From Paralichthys olivaceus (lineage: Eukaryota; Chordata; Actinopteri; Pleuronectiformes; Paralichthyidae), in contig NC_091099.1 of NCBI RefSeq assembly GCF_024713975.1, forward strand, positions 17,651,501 through 17,715,500: 64,000 nucleotides of DNA, written 5' to 3'. The position numbers were made by a program, and so were the translations under genes. The stretch's first letter is position 1. Each line of letters opens with the position of its first letter. Positions 36,701-46,609 of this stretch are shown here, one piece after another. A model generated the notes under the pieces. It worked only from the letters and a program-made list of their open reading frames with translations, did not search any database and had not been told where the DNA came from.

Positions 36701-39700
36701 GTCCTCAGAGCCTGAACTCAAGTAAAGATGCCGATACTACAATGTGAAAATACTCCATTAGACAATAAAGCCTGTATTACAATTAAGTAAAAGTACAAGT
36801 ATTATCTGCAAAATGTACTTCCATTATCAAAACTAGGAATAACAAGATAAGTCTCAAGGGCAGTGAAAGAAAAGTAAAATAAAAAAGTGAGTTATGTTGG
36901 ACATTCTTCAAATATTGGATAGATTCACATCTTTTTGCCTAAACACAATTGAAAATAATATGAAATTGCATAAAACTAATAAACTTGAAATAAATTAACA
37001 AAATTAAATGAACTACATGGAATTATTTGAAAAGTCTAGTGGTGAAATGTTTCTTTGGTGTAACTCCTAAAAACTCAATGAACCTCAACTCTACACAGGA
37101 TTGGTGAGTTAGAAAGGATTGGAACCACTGACTAATTAATAATGCATCCTATTTCAATCTGCAAAGTAACTAATAACCTTGGCTTTCAAACAAATTTGAC
37201 AGAAAATGGAAACAGAAATAAAATGGAAATAGTCAAGGTAAGAACAAGCATCTTCGGAACCCTCGCTCAGTGTCGAGAAATCATCTTCTGTCTCCACAGG
37301 GTAACAAAGAAGCCAAATCCCCCAAGTCTCCTCTGGCAGATATTCCTACAGGAGGCACACGCAGCATCAAGAGCATGTGGGAGAAAGGCAACGTCGGAGG
37401 CTCCTCTGAAAGTCCAGCCCCTGCCAACAAGGTGGAGGATTGAAAAATCAAGGACTGACAGGTTCACTGATGGACTATGTTTCTGAGTGTATGAGATCTC
37501 TTCTTTCCCTCAGGATGTAGCTGGTATCAGAGGAGGCGTGGCTGGACGTGTCAACAGCTGGATGGCAAAGCCTGCAGAGCCAGAGAAGACGACACCTGCA
37601 CCTGAAGCAGCAGCAGCATCACCCGCAGCAGCAGCAGCAAAGCCGGCAGTAAGGCCCGATAACCCCTTGTCCTCATCGCACAGAGGCTATTGTAAATTAG
37701 ACACCAGTGTTACTTGAACACAGTAATCCCCTGATATTTCGTACACGCTAATGTTCTCTTTTGCACGTCAACATGCCAGCCTTTTGTTGGCTGTGGCCTT
37801 TATGTCCGAGCTGCAGGAGTGGACAGCGTTGATGTAGGAGTGTAGTGACACCACATGGACAGTTTGTGTAATAGCATCTATCAAAAAAAGCAATCGTCCA
37901 AAAAACACCTTAAAGCTAGATGAATGCAGTTTTTAAATATAAAACCTATTCTTTGTATTCTCTGATACAAAGAATATATTGTTCTCATTGTTGCAGACAA
38001 CAAAACCACAAAGCACAGATTCAGACAGCACAATATCTACATGCACAGGTTTTCCTATACCCTTCTATACGTTAATCAAATTGACCTCTGCAAGTATTTT
38101 AGATTATATCACAGCCAGGGAACAAACAGCTCTTACAAAACGTTTGCTCAATCTTAGTGATTCTGTCTGTGCCAAGAGAACAATATGCTGTATTTTTATC
38201 TCACTGCAACTCTATTCTCCAAGTGTCCTTCAGGCAAAGGTAAAAGGTCATGTCCCTTCACATTTGTCAGAGACATTATTGTCTTGTCTCACAACACAGG
38301 CAATATAACCAACATGTCATGGAATTATTAGTTTAGTTTATTCACTAATGGTCTTGTGCCATTAAATAGATTTGGTCATTTGTACTTGGCGGACGCTGTG
38401 TCCTTGACTCAAAGTAGGACACCAGCTGCTAATCCCAGCAGGTCGTCTGGAGACATCACTCTGTGTCCATAAGCAGAACTGTTGCAGAATGAAGTGTGAC
38501 ATTGTTTTAACGTGGAAATTTACGAGCAAGATATCTTTAGTGTCAAACATCTTGGCCAAAGAAGCAGTTGGTTGTAACCTTGCCTCTACTTTTCTGCTGC
38601 AACGCCTCCCCCTGATGGGATGAATCTATACAGCAGTGTGGTGCATGATCATGTCTCTGAATGGTCTGTACTCCTCTCTCTGTGTGTTTACTTGTTTATT
38701 TCTTATCTGCCTTTCTTTCCACTTTGCTTATGCACCTGTTTCTTATAGCTTTCCTCACTCAAACTTTCCCTGCTCCTCTCTTCAAACTGATAAAGGTACA
38801 GACACACAATGAAAATTTATAGGCATCGTATTTGTATAAGACCAGTTATTTAAAGGAAATATATTTATGTGTATTCAAGTGATGATTTGAGGTGCATGTA
38901 CTTTTACTCCATTAAAGTTTACAGGGAAATCTATGTTCTTTTTATCCATCAATTTATTTGACAGCTTTAGTTACTAGTTACTTTCCTGTTTTCGACCTCA
39001 CATTACAAATATATGACAAATAGGATAAATTAAAGATTACACCGATGGTTTCCAACCTCTTTGTCCAATAAGATAAGATGAAATAGGTTGAGATGAGATA
39101 AGATAAGTTGAGATAAGATAAGATAACATCATTTGAGATGAGGTATAATAAACTGAGGTGAGATAAATTGAGATGAAATAAGATAAATTGAGATAAGTTG
39201 AGATGAGGTCAGTTTAGATGAGATGAAGTCAGATAAAATAAGATTATTTGAGATGAGATGAGACGAGATAGGATAAAATGAGATTGTCCCTGAGGAAATA
39301 TGTCTGACACAAACAATATTTTCTTAAGAAGACTAGTTTTACTTTTGATACCTCGAGTATTACTTGTAATGGAGTATTTTTACATAGTTGTACTTGTACT
39401 TCTCCTCTGGTAAAGAATCCAGTTGCTTCTTCCTCCCCTGTGTGACACTAAATGGTGCATGGCTGTTGTTTGTGACAGGAAGTGAAACCAGGCGACGTTG
39501 GTAACAAGCGCGGCATGTGGGAAACCAAGAAAAGCTCTGCACCTGCCAAGGTAACACACACACGCCTCCTGTGTTAAAACACCTTGATGTTAGTGTTTCA
39601 ATGGATTTTATAGTGACATGATCCTGTTTGTTTGTTTCATTCAGTCAAAATAATCAATGGTGAAAGAGGTAAAACTCAGAGCATGTTCCCACAGGCATGG

Positions 39701-42700
39701 TGTGACTGATCTGTGATGTTTACACGCACATGATTGGTTGTGGTTTTTCTCACTTCAGGCAATTCAAAAAGTGTTTCAATTAAAATCTGTGTGATGTTTC
39801 TGTGAGGAACTGAACTCACTTTGTAACTCTACATACTACGTCACCCGAGGTTCCACCTTTTCTTCTTAAATTCAAACGTAACTATGGTTTGTAAAGAGAA
39901 GCCCAGACTCATGTGGATGTGATACACATTCCTACAAATTCAAGATACAACAACTCTGTCGTCATATCACCATACATCAGCCGGGCAGGGCAGGTTTCAC
40001 ACTACTCCACTGATTAACAGGCTGCAATTGATATACCAACAAAGGTGAAAAATAAAGAAGACTACATGCAAGAAAATATGAAAATAAACAATGCTGGAAT
40101 CAGAATCATTAAAAAAAGAGTTGCAAATGTTTGTGAGGAAGTAAATCTCATTTCCTTCATGCCACAGGTCAGTGTGTTTATCTGATAATAATCTGAATCT
40201 GACCATTCGTAATTTTGGTAATTCTTGGCTATGTGAGATTAACTATTTATCTATAAAATAAAACACCAATAGCATCAGTGTTCTGTTATATTGTTGTGAT
40301 TTTTAGAGCCGTAGTGTTGCAATTTCCCTCTAAAAAACATTTCTCTTTCAAACTTTACTTAAAACATTATATTCCCTCTTTCCCACCAAATACTTCTCAT
40401 ACAAATGAACTCACACATCTGTAAACATTAATTTTCTCCTGTTAAAGGTTAAATTTGGGATTTCAAGTCTCTGGTTGAGCTGCCTGAACTGAAATGTGAA
40501 TATTGATTTTGATGTGATGAGAGTGGATGTCTGTATATCTCACTCACACAAGTACTGCAGTACACACTTTATTATTCAGATACTCTGTACCCTGAGTCCT
40601 GGGGACATCAAAGGTTTTTCCTTGGCTTTGATTGTGCTGTTTATTTGGAACATGGATTATTTTTGAACATGAATGTGATTGATATGTTGTGACTGGACAG
40701 TTTGGCTGCACTGTGCACGAGCTCTTCTGAGCCAAGATACAAGCTGCATTGCAGTGAGGAGGAGGAGGATATTGTTGAGCGCATGTGGTTGTGTCTGATG
40801 TGATTTTCTTTCTGACAGGAGTGTTTTAATAAACCCTGACGTAGGATATATTGTATATTGTCACAGCATTAACCATATCTATTTGCTTTTATCACCAAGA
40901 TTTTCACATGGTTTCATTTAAATGGATCCTTATTCACTCTCAGGAAGCAGAAGTTATTCTTAAACACACTTAAGATCAACATGTATCCCAGAATATTTTT
41001 GAAAAATTGTTTCAACACCATCAACTGTTTGATTGAATGACATTGAACATGTGATTTACAAAGTTTGACAGAAGTTTTCTTCTTCTTCTCATTTCATCTC
41101 TCTCTTCCTCCCTTCCTGTTCACAGGTGGCAGTTGTAGGAAAGGGCAAGTTTGTCACAAATGGTAAGTTTGTAATTTGATTGTAAATTATTACATTTACT
41201 GATGCAAGGTAGTTGAGTACAGTCAGTTTCCATTTTTACTTCATGCTTGTACTGTATAATGTGTAAAGATTTAAAAACAAGACTGTGGTGAAGGGTTTTT
41301 CCAAAATGAATGAATGAATGAAACCTTTAAAATTAACAACATTGATCAGCTACATCTAAATGATAAAAGAATCAGTGAGAATAATCCAAAAATATAATAT
41401 ACCACTGAAAGGGTCCAAAAAGGTATTAATATCAGGAATAAGAATTCTATGTTTGACGTAGGTATCTTCTTGAGTTACAATAATTGTATGGCTCGTTCCC
41501 TTGTTCCTCATGTTTCTCTGCAGAGCAGGTATAATCACACACAAATAAAATGTGAGCATGAACTAAAAGAGAATGAATACGACAAAATGATTCAACAAGC
41601 AAAAACTATTTCATTATTCATTTATCGGCATCTGACCATTGTTTCAAGACAGTTACTTGTGTGATGTCTTTAGAGTAGGTCTCTTTTTGAAGCCATGACC
41701 TAACTTAACTTCAATGCCACTCTGAGTGTACATACCTCTGCCAAGGCACAACAGTCCCCCTATGAAACCACATTTGAATTCTATAGATCCAGATCTTTAT
41801 TTGGATCTGCACCAAATGTCACACACTCATAAATATCAGCCCCCCAGACATGTCTGATTTCATTATTCTCTGAGAAATCAATGAAATGTTGAAAAATGCT
41901 CAATGTTATAAAAAATGAAAAACAAATTCTGCACACAAATGTAACGAGTTCCCGCCTGATCCATGTCCCATCATTCCACCACGTTTAGTGGGAATCCGTC
42001 CTGTAGCTTTTGTATAATCTTGCTTACAAACAAACAAACAAATGGACAGGGGTGAAAACATAATTTCCTGGAGGGAATTAAAGAACACGAATATTGTCTC
42101 CACTACATGTTACATACTACATGTTAAACCAGGATTTGTTCAGATCAGTCCTCTGGGAAGTTTAGTTGAGTCACCTCTGTACTTCAAACCATTTTCATGG
42201 GGGGTGTGTGCATGCCATGACTGATTTATAGCCCCTGTGGACTCATAACTACTACAACCCACCAACCTTCCCTCATGTGCCAGAGTAGCTGCTCACTGTG
42301 AATCAGATCTGCTGCAGGAGATTTTTGGGCAGTAGCTTGGCTCTGTGGCACTGTGGTCTATATTTAAAAAGCCCCTCACCCTGACCTTGTTCCCCAGTAT
42401 AAAGAACGTTCCAGACTCCTGGGTTGGCTGTCGTGTCTTTGCGTTGCACTGTTCACCCGGTGCCACCTGGGCTGCCCACTGTCGACGAGCTGTCAAGCAT
42501 GCCGAAGTGCAGCTGCTTGATTTTCACATTACAGCCGACTGCTAGGGAGGATTACAAACTATTTTAGAAACAAATCGCAATAATCACGAGGCTTATTCAG
42601 ACATTGTTAATGATAATGACCCTCCACATACTCCTACAGCCCGGGAGAGAACTTCACATTCATATTAATCATGTAAATGTGTGTTATTCTCCTTCTCCGT

Positions 42701-43133
42701 GATCAAATATCACATTTCCTCTGACACCTAGTCCGCTTGAACCAGAATGTGGACAATAGAAGTGGAAAAGCGTTTGTCAAGTGTCAGCTTCAACCCTAAA
42801 TAACTGTAGTCCCCTCTTCTTCTTCAGAAATAGACTGAGCAATGAAGTAAAGGGCAAATGACAAAGTTACAGCTTTCAATCACACAGAAAAGTGTCCTGG
42901 CTTTGACTGCAGGGTATGTGTCAACAACAGGGGGGACTGTCTCTGACACACAAACACATGCACACACACATTACATACACACAGAGAAGCAGGGGTGTGA
43001 AAGCTCTGAGATGAATCTCATTTAACACCTTAGAAATGTGTGAAATCATTCATTTTCAAAGGCAACATGGAGGAATGCATTGAATACTTAATGTCTCTTC
43101 TTCTTCTTTCTATTAGCAGGTGTAAGACCGTAA
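27785..43133 (+). CDS. cald1: Caldesmon 1 (about 740 aa, 16 coding exons)
   Basis: Actin-, tropomyosin- and calmodulin-binding inhibitor of actomyosin ATPase in smooth muscle and non-muscle cells. Exons: 27785-27858, 31024-31149, 32459-32795, 32879-32920, 33008-33670, 33799-33834, 33939-33997, 34253-34499, 34638-34763, 36464-36507, 36597-36675, 37300-37431, 37514-37648, 39479-39550, 41126-41162, 43120-43133. Frame is kept throughout. The N-terminus MDDDFDRRMELRRQRREQMR and LLERLAKREERRQKRMKEAM match vertebrate caldesmon. Exon 5 (221 codons) is an almost pure Glu/Lys/Arg helix, the counterpart of the heavy-caldesmon repeat region. Exon 8 has the tropomyosin-binding-like SEEFEKMKQKQQ; exons 9-14 hold the actin/calmodulin-binding C-terminus with SKIGNRLDQYTSA, IKSMWEKGNV and GMWETKKS. 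The last two exons are the least certain: a competing terminal exon at 39645 would end the protein in SK. bpgm upstream supports orthology with human CALD1. Confidence 0.93.
33008..33670 (+). other. cald1: cald1 exon 5: charged single-alpha-helix-like repeat exon
   Basis: 221 codons of mostly Glu, Lys and Arg with Gln/Met spacers (EEKKKKEEEE-type heptad-like blocks), purine-rich GAG/AAG codons. It occupies the position of the spectrin-like extension of smooth-muscle heavy caldesmon. Being phase 0 at both ends, it can be skipped without a frameshift, giving a light form. The minus-strand ORFs here are shadows of the GAR-rich sequence. Confidence 0.8.
36215..36236. repeat. (GT)n microsatellite in a cald1 intron
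   Basis: About ten GT repeats inside the intron between coding exons 9 and 10. Confidence 0.8.
39068..39275. repeat. GATAAG/GATGAG-rich degenerate minisatellite in a cald1 intron
   Basis: Words such as AGATAAGATGA and TTGAGATAAG repeat irregularly for about 200 bp in the intron before coding exon 14. Contains many WGATAR matches. Confidence 0.75.
39645..39653 (+). other. cald1: Possible alternative terminal coding exon of cald1
   Basis: A good acceptor (TTTGTTTCATTCAG, ending 39644) is followed by TCA AAA TAA. Spliced to exon 14 it would end the protein ...SSAPAKSK, close in length to the mammalian caldesmon end. It competes with the two downstream exons at 41126 and 43120. Confidence 0.35.
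41735..42080. repeat. Interspersed repeat resembling a common teleost element
   Basis: Begins TCTGCCAAGGCACAACAGTC, contains ATCTGCACCAAATGTCACACA and GGAATCCGTCCTGTAGCTTT, and ends after (CAAA)n with GGTGAAAACATAATTTCC. I recognise this pattern as a widespread fish repeat, possibly a LINE 3' end. A second copy lies in the troponin T gene (47460-47800), and a fragment at 17315-17400. Confidence 0.55.
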
Positions 43134-44966
43134 CCAGTGACCCCCCCCTCCCCATATCAATGAAACCTGACCAAACACAAGGCTACTCTGCTCCTGTATG
43201 TGCTTCCATTCCCCTTCAACACGTCTGTATTTTGAGTTCACATCCGAATGAGGGAAAGACGAGGGACCGGGATGAGTGACGTCAAAGAATTCCAGCGTAG
43301 AGGTTTTCCAGCTTTAATTTTCAGGGTGTATGAGTCAGCTCATATAAAACTAAAAATATATGAATTTGTATTGAGTAGATTGGTTTTGATATTTTTTAAT
43401 GAAGAAATTCAAAGATGTCATATTAAACCACAGCTTCAAACATTGATAGCTTATTGAATTGATTTTCTTGTACTTGTCCTCATTTTTGCCCAATTTCAAT
43501 TCTTTGAATTCCAGCTTTATCGAAGTTCAGATCGCAGTCAGGACACTGAAATGTTATCTTGCTGTTCGATCCACACTGACCCACCCAATTAGAAGCATTT
43601 TTTTATTGTCCTACACACTCACTGCTTTTTTGGGATGATAGTCACAGTTTTAACTCCATAGAAAGCCTGTACATATTTAATTTGTTTCAGTAGTCAGCCA
43701 CTTTCTAATGAGGGACTCTTACATGAAGAAGAGTAATGCATTTTGTTGTGGCTACTACATAAATTACTGTTGCTTTATCCAGCTGCTATAAGTCATTAAT
43801 AAAAACAACTGTGCTGTTTAATACTAGTGACACAGTTCTGGTGGCACCTTCTTATCAGGAATCTGTTTTTAAGGATTTATCTGTTGTATCTAAAGACTGA
43901 ATAAATAATGTACGAGCGCATTATAGATCAGTTATAAGATGACTGGACATTCAGTCCCTGGTGTTTGTTATAGAGATTCTTCTCAGAATGATCCGTAACA
44001 ACACTCATGATCCTCTAACTTTCCATCTGGTGTCATTATAAAGGTTAATAAAGTTAATTGTCCAAAACTTTGGTTATAAGCAAATACCTGCAAAAAGTCA
44101 AATTCCCATCATCCTCAGCTGTAACATTATTTATGTTAAAGACCTAAAATAAGATGATGAGATGCTGGGTTAATGTAAATCCCTCTATTTTTGACTCAGA
44201 AGTCTGTATGTCTTATGATCAATTGGGTTATTAATGGATTACCAATATTTATAACTTTTTATAAATAGTAACAATAAAACCAGTCAACAGGTTATTTTCA
44301 AACCTGGAAACCTAAAACCTGTTCCTTTTAACGACCTATAACTGATATATAAAGCTTTGGTAAATAGACTATTAATAAAGCTATTGGTTTCCTCACACAG
44401 GATCCTCAGAGCAGAACATAATATCAGTGACTCAATCTGCCCAGGACGACAGCCAGAGAATAACAGTTGCAACAGTTAAAACACTGACAATCATTCTGTC
44501 AACCATACCTGCTTATTTGTATTTTTGACTTGTGGGAGTTTAACAATCACATTATTGAGTCATTTAAGCGCAAGAGAAACTAAAGTAAATCATGTGCAAA
44601 AACAACCAATCAGTCATCAGTCAGACTCCATGCTTATCCATAATCAGATTACATGCCACTGTCTTTGCATGACAACTGCATTATGCTTTTGAGCTTTAAT
44701 ATTTCTTTAAATTAACTTTAAATTGTAGCCTGGTGTTTCTATCTGTGCACATGAGTTGACATCTGCCAAAATGTATTGTGAGTCTCATGCAGTATTGTTG
44801 GTTTGAATGTTTGAGGTTATTGTTTGTGCTTGCTTCAGCAATAAATAAAAAAAAGAAAAAAGTCTTTGTTCCCGTTCTGTCGCCTTTTTTTTAATCAGGG
44901 GAAAAATGTTGCGCTTGAGTATCTGACATTTTACCAGGTCATGGATGTACCTGCAGTCTGTGTGTG

Positions 44967-45029
<63 letters not shown>

Positions 45030-45090
45030 AACTGTCTAACAATAAACTGGGTGGCCATAGGGTGCTACAATCACATGAGTGTGAAGGGTG
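43134..45090. other. Region between cald1 and the troponin T leader exon
   Basis: Presumed cald1 3' UTR and intergenic sequence. AATAAA at 44273 or the ATAAATAA near 43900 could serve polyadenylation. A MEF2-type match (CTATTAATAA, 44369-44378) lies about 0.8 kb upstream of the troponin T leader exon. A long (TG)n lies at 44958-45027. No coding exon is seen. Confidence 0.4.
44958..45027. repeat. Long (TG)n microsatellite upstream of troponin T
   Basis: About 34 TG repeats with one CG interruption, some 70-150 bp upstream of the presumed troponin T leader exon. Confidence 0.95.
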
Positions 45091-45129
45091 GGACTATGTA
45101 TCCTTGATGCTTAACCTGTTGGTGAAACA

Positions 45130-45182
45130 CAAGGAGCTGAAGTTTGTCGCTCGTCTCTGAGCTCCTTACGTCGGGGTCACAG
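45130..45182 (+). promoter_or_regulatory. Presumed untranslated leader exon of troponin T
   Basis: Sequence ending TCGGGGTCACAG with a consensus gtaagg donor after 45182. The next acceptor (about 45755) opens the exon with the ATG. The 5' end is not defined and no clear TATA box was seen. Confidence 0.45.
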
Positions 45183-45790
45183 GTAAGGACGCTCTCATAC
45201 TTTATAGTCATTAGATCTTGTAATGCATCAGTATAAAATCCTTATGATGATCCTTAAACTGGAGTTGACAGAATAAAAGAGTTAATCTAATGTCATTTTT
45301 GATAATTACCTGGATACTAAAAAAAAATGTTTCAGTCTATTCTTGCTACAAAAAGTTTGTTAAACAGTTTGAACCAAATGTGGCTGAATTACAACAATTC
45401 CATCGAGAATATTCAACTTCAATTAAATTACCTATCACATATGACAGGTTTCCAATAAAAACATGAGCCTATAGCACCCGTAAGACATTCAAATACCTTA
45501 GAGTTTGTCATATCTTATTTAGCTGCTTTAGTTTTTGAATGCAATTCTTGTAATGTTAAGTATCCATCCTGATCATGAACTTGCACCTGTTGTTGCTCTA
45601 AAGTACAATATTACTTCTTCTTCCACTGCCACAGTGGGTGCAGCCCTTTAGCTCAGTGCTGACACTCACTGCAAACTGTGGGAACTTTCTGTCATGTCGT
45701 GCTCTCTGATGTTTAATGATCAGATCTGTTTGGCTAATCTAAAAATAACTGACAGGCCGGATCCATCTTGCTGAGCTCATCCATAACAAG

Positions 45791-46563
45791 ATGTCTGACA
45801 CAGAAGAAGTCCTGGAGGAAGAAGTGCAGTACGTGAAATCATTTTTACACTCACACGCAGTATTCATCCTTTCATTTCTGCGATTTATTTATTAGTTAAC
45901 AAATCATGATAAAAAGTGTAATTTTCAACTATTTCTTTTTTCTTTTGTCAACACTGCTGTTCTGTTTCTGCTGAAGGGAGGAGTATATAAAATCATTTTC
46001 ACATTCACATGCACGATCTGTCCATTTATGTTAATTGTGTAAATGCATCATATTTAATAATCAAAATTGTTTTTCTCTTTTGTCAATACCACTGTTCTGT
46101 TCCCGTTGAAGGGAGGAAGAAGGTAAGGAGGCTGAAGCTCCTTTTGTTTTTATATTGCACATTTAATTTCCACACTTTTTACTTATTATTCATGCTTCTG
46201 ATCAACAGCACAAGAGGAGGCAACAGGTGAGAATAATGTCTTTCAAAGCTTCTCAGTTTATTCCTTTTTTCAAGCAAGTTTATACATGACTTCTTCCACT
46301 CGTCTATTTATTCATGACTTCTACTTTCTTTCCCTTGTCCCAGATGAGTCGAAGCCGAAGCCTAAGTAAGAATCCACGCTCTCCTTGTGTCAAGAAAATA
46401 AAAACATCACTTAATGCAGATAATACAATAATCTCCTGTTCACCACTGCAGGTTTATGACAAATATATCCGCCCCAAAGATCCCTGATGGGGATAAAGTG
46501 GACTTTGATGTGAGTTGATCTTATTGAACGTCTGCTTCTTGACAGAAACGTTATCTTACAAAC

Positions 46564-46609
<46 letters not shown>

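Noticed and set aside
44945-45160. ORF made of Cys-Val repeats
   Set aside because: Translation of the (TG)n microsatellite.
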